Source: Albugo candida (Eukaryota; Oomycota; Peronosporomycetes; Albuginales; Albuginaceae). Taken from it: DNA of 64,000 nucleotides. Under the pieces are notes generated by a model that made no database searches, had not been told where the DNA came from, and was given only the letters and a program-made list of their open reading frames with translations. The stretch is taken from positions 186,001-250,000 of the forward strand of contig CAJNAR010000020.1 of assembly GCA_905220665.1 (NCBI GenBank), written 5' to 3'. Both the position numbers and the translations under genes were made by a program. Shown here one piece after another: positions 22,428 through 33,830 of the stretch (positions are counted from its first letter, which is position 1; each line of letters opens with the position of its first letter).

Positions 22428-23248
22428 TTACTTGAGCGAATAGAGCGCTGCCAACAGATATGAATCCGAGACATAATGAGAGGCGCTGAACATTTTGTAA
22501 CACTCTATTACAATTTCTAGTTCTCGAGACCACTCATCATCACTACAACTACACTTCGTGTCGACATCTAATCCATTGTAATCTGACGCTGCAAAAAGCT
22601 ATAAGAGCTTTTCCGTAGTGGCGTCAATGAGCTTGCTATAAATGTCACACTGTGCAGAATAACGCTGGTTTTTGGTGTGTTGTTAGGATGCTTCTCTCCG
22701 AATCCAGATGGCAGCCTGCTCAAAAAGCTAAAGAAAACATTTCCGAACGCGCGACTTTCTTTTGCCAATTTGTGTGTAAGCAACCCCGCTCGTGATAACT
22801 TGTAGCTGTTTTTCCTATACAAAGCTGTTTGCTCAATGGTATCCTCTAGTAGCTGCCTCACTGTTTCGTCTTGAGTAAATAATCTGCTTTTATTTCCCCT
22901 CACTGGATCTTGCCAGAAATGTCGCTGCCATCCAAGTATAGTTCTTCCCCAGTCAAGGCAATCTTGCTCGTAATACGCACTCAAATCGATTCGATGCATT
23001 TTCCCGTATCGAAAACACTTGTCAGTGACATAAATTTGGCACGTTTCGATATAGAAGCTATTTGATATTCTGTTGATCGGCGCCTGTGCCTTCGCAGTCA
23101 CTTTTCTACCATACAGCCTCAATTCCCCCTTTAAAATTTTGCAGTCTGCGTGTGTATAGTATCGAAGCACTCCTTCTTGAAGGACGAAATAATACACCGT
23201 TGGGCCGGTGAAGATCTCATGCAGTATTAGATATCCCTGTCGACTCAT
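22428..23248 (-). CDS. PH-domain protein
   Basis: Two exons on the minus strand: 23248-22651 and 22588-22428, around a 62-bp intron (252 aa). The Met at 23248 leads directly into a pleckstrin-homology-like domain (GYLILHEIFTGPTVYYFVL, then GVLRYYTH), ending with the typical C-terminal helix tryptophan region (LDWGRTILGWQRHF). After a basic, Ser/Arg-rich linker, the second exon adds an acidic, helical tail (CSDDEWSRELEIVIECYKM). Without the intron the frame stops at 22568; the tail reads as real protein, so I favour the spliced form. An in-frame acceptor upstream (near 23286) suggests a further 5' exon that I could not place. A phosphoinositide-binding adaptor role is an inference. Confidence 0.6.
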
Positions 23249-23611
23249 ATCGTCGAGTACCGCCTTTTGAGAATTGGGCAATAAAGGTATCTGAAAGGAT
23301 CGAATTATAAAGTGTTTATTGTGACGTATTAGTTGAGCAATTGCGAGTAATGCGTGAAAATCTCAGTAAAGGATGTCCTATAAAAAAGCGCTGTATCAGG
23401 CCGGCAACGCATTTCACGCACGTTTTTTGTATTCAAGGAACATTGTGTGTAGCAGGTTCCTGCTCTATGGTTGGAATTTGTGCACATCTGTTTTGCGTAA
23501 TTCTCGTTACTTATCGACGAATTGCCAATTTGTTCATCTCCCTCTATAATGTTATAATCCGAAGCTTTCTTTGCTCGAGCGATTGATTGGTCAAACGCGT
23601 TTGCAGTCAAA

Positions 23612-24582
23612 ATGCAGCATGATGAAGTGATTTGGGGCGTAATTTCCGGGCAATTTTGCTCGTTCAAAAGCAGATTGCCTGCGACAAAGGCCTTGTTTTG
23701 CAGGAATGAGTACAATGTAAGTGGTCTATGCAATCGTGGAGCATGTCCTTTGGCGAATTCGCGGTATGCAACAGTACGGGAGCATGAAGGAATCTGTTAT
23801 TTATACATGAAAACAATCGAACGTGCACACTCGCCGAAACACTTATGGGAGCGTATCAAGCTGTCACGTAATTATAGTCGATCACTCGAACAGATTGATC
23901 AGCAATTACAATTTTGGCCTAAGAAAATGATTCACAAAGTGAAGCAAAGGCAGACCAAAATCCATCAGTATTTACTTCGGATGCGTAAATTACAAAGTCA
24001 AATCAAACCGAAATTAGTGGTTATTAACAAGAAAATTGAGCGACGAGAAATTCGAAGAGAAAGAAAAGCACAAACTGCCGCGAAGATCGATACGGCTATC
24101 GAAAAAGAACTTTTGGAACGGCTGGAGAAGGGAACATATGGCGACATTTACAATTTCCCTGAAAAAGAGTTCAGTAGCATTATCAACCAGAAGGGAATCG
24201 CACAAACAGAAGAAGAAAACCAAGTCGAAGAAGAAGTAGAATACTCGAGTGAAGAAGACGCTGTGACTGAATATGTGGAAGATTTTGAAGAGAGTGAAGA
24301 TGAAATGGAAGATTTCGAAAGCGGTGCAATTAGTGCTAGTGATCAAAGCACGTCTTCTGACGATGATGATGAAGACAATGATGCACATGTAAGGAGAAAG
24401 CGAAGTCTCAACGACGCGTCCAAGGTGAACAAGAAATTGAGAAAAGGTACGCACGACGTTATCTACATTGTTTCACGAGTGCCAATGTTGATTCTTTCTA
24501 TGTAGCGCCGGGACCTTACGTGGAGATTGAATATGAACAGGAAAACGAAATGGAAGAGCCACAAGCTCACATACTAGCCTGA
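23612..24582 (+). CDS. MAK16: MAK16, 60S ribosome biogenesis factor
   Basis: Two exons, 23612-24446 and 24506-24582, around a 59-bp intron (about 303 aa). The start [19 protein letters not shown] and the block [18 protein letters not shown] followed by [11 protein letters not shown] are near-diagnostic of MAK16, an L28e-like N-terminal domain. [19 protein letters not shown] follows. A long acidic stretch (about residues 205-265) and the conserved tail VEIEYEQE, supplied by exon 2, complete the protein. MAK16 works in the nucleolus with RPF1 in pre-60S assembly. The length matches the family. Confidence 0.95.
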
Positions 24583-24694
24583 TAGTGTAGGAAGCCGGCA
24601 ACATAGAGAAGTAAGTAAATGCATTGCTGTATACTGAAGAGAAGCAAGATGTCAAACAATCAACCGCAAGTACAGTATTCAGTGTGTTTACTGC

Positions 24695-25501
24695 TCATCT
24701 CGCTTGTAATAAACATTCTATATCCTTCGCAACCAAGGTCGGGTCGGAACGTGGACTGTATCGCTTATATGGAATGCCATTTCGGTCTATCAAAAACTAG
24801 AAAGCCTTTCAGTGTCACGACGTATAGTGCCGAAATCATCGAGACACACAAACCTTTTCAAAATTCCAACTGATATCTGTGCGTGAGACGGGCATCCATA
24901 CGATCCGCATGGGATGCGTGTAAAATCCACCAGGAACTGTCATGTCGTCTATCAACGTACGATCTGATGGAAATGGTAACGAAAGTCTCAAGTGATTGTA
25001 CAGAGGATGAGCATTGGCCCCATTCACTTCGATTTTCTCTGTCAATTCGAATTTGGGACTAAAATTATTCCCTGGACGAATGTGCTTAAGACTGGTCAAT
25101 ATTTCTTCGCCAATCAGATTCTCCTGATGACCAAACTGATTGCACGGACAGCCTATGATGACTAGCGCTGGGTAATTTTCTGCTAGTCGATTCAAGTATA
25201 TGTATTCCTTTGTGGTCGCGTTGCAGTGTGACGCCACATTCACAATCAGAATTACCTCAAAGACAAATATCAGACTATCTGTGAGCGCATTTGCAGTATA
25301 GTGTACCTTGTCGATAAAGTCCGAAAGTCGAATGACGCCATTGCCAAGTAGTTTGCGAAACGAGAATTGATACGCTGTCTTCTTACGTGTACTGGATTGC
25401 TTCTGTTGCTCTTGGTCGGTCACCGGGATGGCTATTGGAATTGACGTGTTGTCATACTGCTGCCGGAAAACGCTGTCCTTAGCAACGGTATTTGCTTTCA
25501 T
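24695..25501 (-). CDS. GPX: Glutathione peroxidase, Cys type
   Basis: Three exons on the minus strand, 25501-25307, 25255-24854 and 24796-24695, join in frame to 232 aa. The order is: N-terminal extension, FSFRKLLGNGVIRLSDF, then the catalytic strand VILIVNVASHC with peroxidatic Cys76 (followed by Asn, where most homologues have Gly). Next come GCPCNQFGHQEN with Gln105, EVNGANAHPLY and WNFEK with the active-site Trp. The last exon adds FLIDRNGIPYKRYSPR. It contains the long dimerisation loop typical of animal GPx1-like enzymes rather than the short plant type. The open frame continues upstream to 25612 with a hydrophobic stretch but no ATG, so an additional 5' exon (signal or transit) is possible. 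The start faces the PIGQ start across about 130 bp, which suggests a shared promoter. Confidence 0.88.
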
Positions 25502-25634
25502 TGATGCGGTCGCATTCAGTAGAGCAGAAACAGAGAAAGCGGAATAAATGATATCATGTAGGATATATAATGATACAGGACTCTCTATATTACCCACCTT
25601 TATGTTGCCCACATCGTTTTAGCTGACGTACCTC

Positions 25635-27800
25635 ATGTCTAATGGATCGTCATGTGTACTTTTTTGGCCTCAACTTGGGGTCAAAACTGCCACATTGACG
25701 AAGGGATACATTCTTGGTTTTCAGACACATGACAACACTTTCTGCGTGACAAAGCTTGTCCCTGAATCTGACACTGGTGATGCTACTCAGACAACTTTTA
25801 AATCAGCCCGAAATAATAGTGTATCAATGTGATTCGTAGATAATAATGACCCACAATGCCTGGGGTACTATGGTGGTCCACACGATTTACCGCAATTTAC
25901 TCAATCAATCAAGGCGAAAGGCCGAAGGAAGCGCTCTATTTACAGTCAAAGAAAGCAGCTTTTTGCGCTGATCGTCACGGAATCCCCTGCGCAAACAGCG
26001 CTCAAGGAGCCTACAGTACAATGGATCGTATACGACTCCAAATTTGTTTCATTTTCGGGCTGCAATGTGATTCTCTACGATCCAACATTGTTAGTAAATC
26101 GCTTTGGACCGACACTTGATACCGCATTTATCGCACAACCAACGCTCGAAGAACCTTTACGTAAGATTGGTCACCAGCTTATCGCTATACGTCGTAAAAG
26201 AGGATCACGAGAAAGTCGGTTTAGTACAGTAACACGCGGGTTGCTGCATCTACTGGTGTGGTGTCTCTCTCCGATTATCAAGTTGTTTAGTAGTTTACTC
26301 CGCATCATTGAGAAGGTTCTGGTAGTAAATAAAGTGAATTTGACTGTGAGTAGCAATTGACCGACACCCTGTCTTTGGAAAAAGTACTAATTTGCTGTTT
26401 GTTAGAATGGATCCGTCTTGATCGCAATCAGTTGTCGTCAAATGAGAGCGATGATTCAATTTGTCGAGTACTTGAAGACTCTCAAATCATCGCAGAGCTG
26501 TAAAGACGCCTCATTACCCCGATCACAAGTATGGATCTCACTTGAGATGCTCGACTTTTTCTTCTTCGTACTTTTTGATCAATGGCTTCAGCAACATGTG
26601 ACACAATCAATACTTAGCCTTCTTCCGAATTCAATGCTGTGGGTCGTTTTGGCTTATTCTGGCAACATGTGAACTTATGGTCCTATTGTAGCTCACCTTT
26701 GGCATTTATCGAGTTGTTGCAGGCAAACGTTCTTTGGTTGATGGGATCGCCCGCAGGCTTTAAGGTGATTCCTTGGCGGACACGATTCTCCAACTCAATC
26801 TGACGTCTCTATCACAGCTGAACGTACCACTCGCATCAATCTTTGGAAATGGTATCATACTCTGGTTGGACGTTTGTCGCTTTTTTTTCGACTTTATTAG
26901 TGTGATCCCGAAGATGACAGCATCATACCCGTTTTTCAACAAGTCGATTGGATGGATTTGGAGTCATGTTGGGCTCACGATCAAGCTCAGCTTGATTCTT
27001 GACCTCGTGTATTACTCAACGTGGAATTCGCGATACATTTTCAATTACTTTATGATGCTCAACATGCTTCAAATGAAGTTCCTCAAGACATTGTGGCGTT
27101 TATTTCTAGGATTGAAACTGAACGTTTTACGCAAACGAATCGATTCGTGCGATTACGATATTCCAGAGGTCTGTTGAACGCACTGCTCCATCGTCGCGCA
27201 ATCTCTGATGCATTCTTGCTTGTTGTATACCAGTTATTGCTAGGCACTCTCTTATTCACAATCGTCGTATTTTTGATGACAACATACATTGTCTTTTTTG
27301 CTTTTTTTGCAATCATTCGACTACAAATTCGTTCCATCGAGCTGTTTTTGTGGATCATTATCGGTGGCATTCGATGTACTTCTTTTGGGATGATTCTCTA
27401 CCGCCTATGGAATCCAACATTCTTTGCCAAAAGTGTGCATCTCAATTTGTCGCAAAATTGTACTCCAGACTCAACAAAGACCCTTGATGACTCTATGCGT
27501 TCATCACCAGACTCTCGACATTCGCCCATCGACTCAACCAAGATATCTGATTCACGCTCGACGCAAAAGTCGTCTGCAATACAACCGGTCTTCACTATAT
27601 ACTCGTTGGAATTTAGTTCTACAGCTTCGATATCACTTTTTCGACTCCATATTCAGAAAATTACAGAAAAATTAGCTGCGCATTTGAAAAACTGGGAGCA
27701 AGTATCGACATTCATTTTCGTTCCAACAGGCGATATAGATTTGATTTTAGATCCGATATTTGAGATTGGGTCGTATCACCACTCAGAAAAAGCTGTTTAG
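25635..27800 (+). CDS. PIGQ: PIG-Q/GPI1 subunit of GPI N-acetylglucosaminyltransferase
   Basis: Six exons, all with GT..AG introns of 53-65 bp: 25635-25776, 25840-26345, 26406-26638, 26692-26764, 26818-27168 and 27234-27800 (623 aa). Diagnostic blocks cross the splice joins: LWLMGSPAGFK, then LNVPLASIFGN; IWSHVGLTIKLSLILD; and LWRLFLGLKLNVLRKRIDSC followed by LLLGTLLFTIVVF. These align in order with animal PIGQ. Multiple hydrophobic segments fit an ER multi-pass protein. PIGQ stabilises the PIG-A complex, which transfers GlcNAc to phosphatidylinositol in the first step of GPI-anchor synthesis. The C-terminal region after about residue 510 is Ser-rich and divergent. Confidence 0.92.
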
Positions 27801-27880
27801 ATGTTTTACTGGTCGTAAAGTAGCGGTAGATGACACATAGCGAAGGAATAGGTTGCATTATTAAGATCACGGTAATGTTC

Positions 27881-30430
27881 TCAGAATGTGTGCGAAGTCG
27901 TCATGTAACTATTGGAATCAAAAGAGTGCATCGACATGACCAAATCCTGCTGTAATTGTCGTTTGATCGCAGTGTAAAATGCCAAATCTGCTTCCAAATC
28001 ACGTCGATGACATTCTTGCAGCTTACTGGTGCTCGAAAGCCCCTCGTGACATCGATCGATACTCTGATTGATTCTTCTGAGCCGCTCTTCGAGAAGATCC
28101 CAACGATCCGTTGTCGCCATAACTGAGCTGTGTGTGGTGGTAGTGGTGCAAACAGCACGTGTTGCATGCATCCGCTTGGACGGACGGACGAGGTCAAGCT
28201 CGGTTCCAGCAATATTATCGCATTTGGATTTTGTCAAACAAATGGGATCATCTTTGTGTGTATTGTCTGGAGCAATAAATGTATACTCTTTGGTTTGTGC
28301 CGCCATTTGCGCCTCTTGCATCTGTGTTGATTGAGTATCGTGGTCAGAATTATTTTCTGATCCTTCGACGAGCAGCGTGCTCAACGACATTGTATCCACT
28401 GATGATCCAGAAAGTTGCTCAATGATTGCATATTTTTCTGTTTGGTCACTATTGATTGCCATATTCGAAGTTGATAGCGTCGGATTGTCTGCTTGGTCAT
28501 CATTGTCTTCCAATTCTGCTTTTTGACAATCTAATGCATTTGAAAGACCTTCATGTTTATCGATACCCTGGGAAATTGATCCTCGAGAGCTTGTAACCAA
28601 TGTGGCGTCCATGCTTTCCACACCGATTGAAATTGAAGACCCGTCGTTGTGCTGTCTTGGTAATGCAGAATACTCAGTAGATTCGACTTTTCCAGGATCG
28701 CTTTTCTGATCATGATTGCTTTCTCTCTGGTCGTGGTGGATTTGGTCGAACTTTACTGCTTTATGGTCCATTCTATGCCTGTGATCAGATCTATTGACTT
28801 CACATACTCGTGTAGCATCCTGCTCTTGAATCTGCGGTACCTTTTCTGCTTTCTGACGCTTCAGAGGGGTACTTAGTACATTGGTATTTAGCTTTTGCGC
28901 GTCACATCCGGTACTATCAGAAAATGTGTGTCCATCTTCCTGAGTAACCAAAGAATTGCGTGCATTAATCTGCTCTCTCTGTGATGTCAGTTGCCCAAGA
29001 CGACCTTCTTGAGACATTTCTGCCTCCGGAGCTTCTCTTTGAATTGTATTGAATCTCTCGGCTTTGCGCTCTCGCAGAGTACCTCTTTCCTGAATTTGTG
29101 ACGCTATTTGTGAGATCGAACGCTTTGATGGAGGAGCTGGTACAAGATTCTCCTTGTTGTGCATTTGATGCCTGGAGAATTCAGTAGCGTTGGAAAAATC
29201 ATGTCCAGCCACCTGAGAAATCGGAAAAGAAGGCGCATTCCTCTGATATATGTGTGGCGTAGCTTGTTTATTTTGAGCCGATTGCACTTTTCCCGATTGC
29301 TGGGCTCTTCTTTGCATGTTATTCAAACTTCCCCCTGCATGCTCTCGCGGATTGGCCTTCTTCTCCATTTGTGATACTTGTCGGGTTATCTGAGAATCAA
29401 ACGGGCAAGTTTGTACAATTGTCTCGTTGTTTTGTATTTGCCGATGCATCGGGTAGGAACGACTGACACTTTTTTGTGTCACACTTTGTTTGGCAACTGA
29501 ACAGGTGGAGGACATCTGAAGATTTTTGTTCTCATTTCGATATTGTCCACCGGACAACTCTGTTTCGGCATTAAGACCTTTCCTGAGGTCCGCTGCGTCG
29601 CATACTGACTCATTTCTGACCTTTTCTTCCATCACAATGTCCAATAGCTCCGGTTTCATAACCAATCCTTTATGTAGATACAAAAGATCCAATCGTCCCC
29701 AGCAGAATTCAAAAAACGTCTGTGAAAACGAGAAATTTGCCTGAACATTCCCAATATTTGTACTCTTCCTTGATTGCAGTATAGCCCTTTTGAACATTGT
29801 CAAAATCTCTGACCACATTTGTCTCAATTTTGCCGCTGAGTGATTCACAATAATTTCCGGATGTATATCCACAAACAGATTATCCTGAAAGTGCAATCGA
29901 TCATGCAGCTCCGAATGCTTCAGGTACAGTTCTTGCACATTTACCCATAGCCAGTTTCCGTTATGTTCGTATCGTAAGTCCCGCCATCGAGTAGCAAATG
30001 TGGGCGTCAATAAAACATTGATAAGACGAAATCGGCATCCACGTTTTGCTCTCGTTTGTTTCGTATTTGTCTCAGCGCGTTGCACGTTCCCCGGCACGAT
30101 CACTTGATTTTGCATGGCGCTTGCCTGTTGATGAAACTTGAGATTCGGTGGACGCACTGGAGCGGGTAGAACCATTGTCTCATGTTGTTTCCAATTATGC
30201 TGGAAATTTTGATTTTGGTGCTGAGAAGAAGCTTTATCGTACTCATACAAGAGCTGAATGAATCCTGCTTTGGTCGTGATGGAGCTTTTTCCAGAGATGG
30301 AAAGCGATCTCGCATAGCACTCGCTTCTCAGCATCGCGTATGTGTACTTTTCATACGGAGCTGTGAGCCTGGCTCGCGGAAGATCTTGTGAACCCATTGA
30401 TTGCATTCCGTATTTTGGTGCGGGAATCAT
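27881..30430 (-). CDS. Large unrecognised Gln/Ser-rich protein, SAP-like N-terminus
   Basis: A single exon of 849 aa. Residues about 25-70 (YAMLRSECYARSLSISGKSS, then GFIQLLYEYD) resemble a SAP-type DNA-binding helix pair. Residues about 125-260 form a globular part with many aromatics (TFATRWRDLRYEHNGNWLWV, then VDIHPEIIVNHS). From about 270 to 760 the chain is low-complexity and rich in Gln, Ser, Asn and Asp. The C-terminus (about 780-849) looks like a coiled coil with basic helices. I know no named family with this layout. A nuclear DNA- or chromatin-binding protein is the most natural guess, from the SAP-like motif only. It is in tandem with the bHLH gene 115 bp upstream. Confidence 0.65.
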   Translation of the reverse strand: MIPAPKYGMQSMGSQDLPRARLTAPYEKYTYAMLRSECYARSLSISGKSSITTKAGFIQLLYEYDKASSQHQNQNFQHNWKQHETMVLPAPVRPPNLKFHQQASAMQNQVIVPGNVQRAETNTKQTRAKRGCRFRLINVLLTPTFATRWRDLRYEHNGNWLWVNVQELYLKHSELHDRLHFQDNLFVDIHPEIIVNHSAAKLRQMWSEILTMFKRAILQSRKSTNIGNVQANFSFSQTFFEFCWGRLDLLYLHKGLVMKPELLDIVMEEKVRNESVCDAADLRKGLNAETELSGGQYRNENKNLQMSSTCSVAKQSVTQKSVSRSYPMHRQIQNNETIVQTCPFDSQITRQVSQMEKKANPREHAGGSLNNMQRRAQQSGKVQSAQNKQATPHIYQRNAPSFPISQVAGHDFSNATEFSRHQMHNKENLVPAPPSKRSISQIASQIQERGTLRERKAERFNTIQREAPEAEMSQEGRLGQLTSQREQINARNSLVTQEDGHTFSDSTGCDAQKLNTNVLSTPLKRQKAEKVPQIQEQDATRVCEVNRSDHRHRMDHKAVKFDQIHHDQRESNHDQKSDPGKVESTEYSALPRQHNDGSSISIGVESMDATLVTSSRGSISQGIDKHEGLSNALDCQKAELEDNDDQADNPTLSTSNMAINSDQTEKYAIIEQLSGSSVDTMSLSTLLVEGSENNSDHDTQSTQMQEAQMAAQTKEYTFIAPDNTHKDDPICLTKSKCDNIAGTELDLVRPSKRMHATRAVCTTTTTHSSVMATTDRWDLLEERLRRINQSIDRCHEGLSSTSKLQECHRRDLEADLAFYTAIKRQLQQDLVMSMHSFDSNSYMTTSHTF

Positions 30431-30544
30431 GTCAAAAAGGAAAATTGCAACTTCAACTTGCAGATGTCCTATAAATAGTATTACAGCACAAATCAGAAGA
30501 AAGAATATATAACAATATGCAGTTATTCTATAATAAATCGAGAT

Positions 30545-31609
30545 TCACAACATCAACTCTGATACTCCGCTTGGACTTTCTTTCACAGTGGCTTTGTCAA
30601 GTGAAGTTGCATCGACCGGTATCAGATTGAAGTCGATTGCGCAGGGTTTTCCCTGATCATCACTAACAAGGGAAGCGATCAGCGTCATTGTTCTGATCCC
30701 ATTTCCTGTGTGAGCTTGAACTAAAGTACATGTCGAATGATTTTTTTCGGACACATCTCTGATAATCGTATCAAATCTCGAGCAGTCCACACAGATAAAT
30801 GGTTGGGCCGATTCTTTGTCAACAATCGTGTTACGAGGTGTGCCCGCATGACCAACAAATGCTGCATTAATGGCCTGTACTTTCGCGTCGAGCCCAATAA
30901 TGATTCGTGGTGTGCCACATTGCTCGAAACAGCGTTGGATCATTGAATCCGGCGCATTCAGTTGACTCGATTGCTGTTTATATCGATCGAGTTGCTTCTC
31001 GGCTCGGTCAGCTTTTTGTTTAGCGATCACCAAGTAGCTTCGAAGCATGCTGATATAATGATGCGTATTATCCAAAACAGACTGCTTGTTCTTCTTGGAT
31101 TGAACACCTGCTTCGTCAAGTAATTCCTTGAGCTGATTGATACGATCGTTCAACTTGAACATTCTCTTTTTCTCCTTCAAATTTAATTCTTCACGAGATC
31201 GTCTTGCATTGTGACCGCGGGAACTCGGTGTATCGGAACCATCACTAGCTCCACCCATCGGTGTTGCCGAATTGTATTCATTGTGAATGGGAAGGATCGG
31301 ATGTTGTCCTACCTGGGGAGGATAATAAAACTTTTGATTCTGCATGCTGAGCATCAGAGGCTCATGCTCGATGTTGGACGATGCGAATCCTTGGGCCGGT
31401 AGATTATGATTATACTGGAAGCTTCTACCCATCCCTAGATGCTGTCCATTCATGGAATCCCCGTTCATATAGTTTGTCTCCACACCGTATAATTTTGGGC
31501 GTGCATCACTCTGCTGATGCTGAGTCTGTTCCGGATAATTCTCAAATTCGGAAAGGGAGTATGGCTGATTTGATGGGAGGTAGGAGTAGTCACGTGATGA
31601 TGCCAACAT
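30545..31609 (-). CDS. bHLH transcription factor with PAS-like C-terminus
   Basis: A single exon of 354 aa. After a Gln/Tyr/Asn-rich N-terminus, a basic helix-loop-helix occupies about residues 133-195: NARRSREELNLKEKKRMFKL, helix 1 NDRINQLKELL, loop, and helix 2 SVLDNTHHYISMLRSYL. A short coiled coil follows. The last ~120 residues (IIIGLDAKVQAINAAFVGHAG) resemble a PAS fold. Oomycetes have a small family of such bHLH proteins, but targets are unknown. The basic region contains RRSREELNLKEKKR, compatible with E-box binding. An upstream gap of about 1.1 kb to the divergent UNG gene probably holds both promoters. Confidence 0.85.
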   Translation of the reverse strand: MLASSRDYSYLPSNQPYSLSEFENYPEQTQHQQSDARPKLYGVETNYMNGDSMNGQHLGMGRSFQYNHNLPAQGFASSNIEHEPLMLSMQNQKFYYPPQVGQHPILPIHNEYNSATPMGGASDGSDTPSSRGHNARRSREELNLKEKKRMFKLNDRINQLKELLDEAGVQSKKNKQSVLDNTHHYISMLRSYLVIAKQKADRAEKQLDRYKQQSSQLNAPDSMIQRCFEQCGTPRIIIGLDAKVQAINAAFVGHAGTPRNTIVDKESAQPFICVDCSRFDTIIRDVSEKNHSTCTLVQAHTGNGIRTMTLIASLVSDDQGKPCAIDFNLIPVDATSLDKATVKESPSGVSELML

Positions 31610-32753
31610 TTTTCAAGCTGCTTTTTAACCTGATCTGATCGACGGCGCGAAAGAAGATTTCTAGGTTATAGAAAATATAATGATGTGAGGAAAGCCAAAT
31701 GGAAAATGACAAATGGCAATCAATCAGATGGTGTTTGGAAAACACAATGAATGCAGTTATATTTCGAGTGATTCAGCTCAAGACGTGAGTATACCTATAC
31801 CCTCTCAGCTGAGCCTGTCCTTCATGCTCTTCTCCCTCGCACTTAGCCCGATAAGAAGTTATTTTTCTCCTGTCTGATACGCAACCGTATAAATGGGTAC
31901 AAAGACAGGACGATACCTAATTTGTGGACAACAGTAGTATCGTGAGTGAGCGATTACTGCGACATTATGGATAAGATAGAACGATTTATTTTGAGGTTTA
32001 CAGTAAGTGTCTATCATAAGAACTCAATGAACGAACGTTCTCTTCCTCACCATGCCGCTATGATTGCCAGCTGTCGTTCTCCAAGAAAATCACGCTGAAA
32101 AAACTGATGTCCAAGGTGTCATTTGCGTCATCGACAGCTGATGTGGTAAAGGATTGCGATCGTACGTCTCGCGGAAGAGTCCAGATCTTCTAGAAAAACA
32201 TGGTAATCACGAGGTGATTCTGCTTTCACCAGTGGGAAAGCCGCAAACGCAAGAAGAGAAAGACGAACATACTTTAATATTTCGATAACTGCCTGAATCA
32301 TCCGTCATATAATTCTCATTCGCAATCAGTACTGGACTTTACAGGGTTGCACACTGATACGGGTCCTTCTGGTTAAGGAAAGAAAAGCACCTATATCAAG
32401 TCATCAGGCAGAAACTGTAGTGACGAATGAATAATAGAAAACGGAGCTTTTATGACGTATGCAATTGTTCTTCAGTAGAATAGAGTACGCCAAAGGGATA
32501 AGTCAATCAGATTAGATGGATACGTTTTATGAATTAAAATCACGAATCTGATCTGTTTAGCAATCCATTCGAAATCGTAACTCTAAATGATTTCTGCTCA
32601 TCCTTTTAAGCTCTTTGTCCGTCAGTATTCAAAGACAAATATGCATTGAGATAATGGTAGTCTTGAAACTCATGCTCTGGGGGCTGGTAGGAGCAAATTC
32701 GATTGCCTTTTTGATGTCATAGCTGATTAATCGAGCCATGGAACCTTTCTTGC
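31610..32753. other. Divergent intergenic region between bHLH and UNG genes
   Basis: No gene or repeat recognised across about 1.1 kb. It should contain the promoters of both flanking genes. Confidence 0.5.
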
Positions 32754-32834
32754 ATGCTACTTACTGTTAATTCGCACCCAGCGTGCATGTCGATAATATG
32801 CACACTTAACGGATGCGTTATCAGACATAAAGCC

Positions 32835-33830
32835 ATGATGCAAGACATTCGCTCGTACTTCACCACTGGCCAGAAACCAAGAAAGAAACAGAGAATTGCA
32901 TCTGAAGAAACTATTACTACGATAACTGATGTGGTGAAGAAATCATCATCTTTAGATGAACCGCAACACAATAGTAGCGATGATGTGACTTACCACGCAC
33001 TTGCGTCATGTCTCGAAGACTTGATGCATCCCACCTGGTACGCATTACTGGAGTTCGAATGCCAAAAAGATTATTTCCGGAAACTATTGGAATTTCTGCG
33101 CTCGGAAACCGCAAAGTCAGTATCTCTCCGTCTCACAACCTTGTAAAAATTAGTATTAGCTGACTAATTGCTATCTTCTCCACCCGTATTCGAAACAGAT
33201 ATACATTGTATCCGCTTGCTTGCAACGTATTCTCCTCATTGCGTAACTTCCCTATTGACACACTGAAAGTTGTCATACTCGGTCAAGATCCTTACCATGG
33301 GCCAAATCAAGCACATGGATTGTGCTTTTCTATACAAAAGGGAGTACAGATACCCCCCAGCCTCAGAAATATAATCAAAGAAGCCATTGAAGACGTTCAA
33401 ATCACGAAACCGGCTCATGGTTGCCTGATTTCTTGGTGTCAGCAAGGTGTGTTACTTCTCAATGCCGTGATGACGGTGAGAAAAGGAGAAGCCAATTCAC
33501 ACTGTAAAAGAGGCTGGGAACGCTGGACCGACACTATCATCAGATTGATCAATGATAAAACAAAAAACACAGTCTTTCTTTTGTGGGGCAGGCAAGCTCA
33601 GGTATGCAGATGTATGAAATGTGCCTTGCATCAGGTTTGACTATTGATACCGTTAGGAAAAGTGCTCTATTATTGATACGAAACAGCACTGTGTGATCAA
33701 AACCTCTCATCCGTCTCCACTTGGTGCGGCCAAAACCAGTGCTCCTTTCCTAGGATCCCGCTGCTTTTCCAAAGCCAATTCGTACTTGATCAAGCACAAT
33801 AAGGAACCGATCAATTGGAACATTACTTAG
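32835..33830 (+). CDS. UNG: Uracil-DNA glycosylase, family 1
   Basis: Three exons, 32835-33115, 33199-33601 and 33687-33830, join in frame (275 aa). The frame is open back to an ATG at 32754, which would add 27 residues, so two forms are possible. The catalytic water-activating motif GQDPYHG, the uracil-binding block LLLNAVMTVRKGEANSH, VFLLWGRQAQ, and the HPSPLG loop (exon 3) are all present and define UNG. The N-terminus MQDIRSYFTTGQKP looks like a PCNA-interaction box, followed by a basic patch KPRKKQR that could be a nuclear signal. The enzyme removes uracil from DNA in base-excision repair. Its stop overlaps the end of a small convergent frame. Confidence 0.93.
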
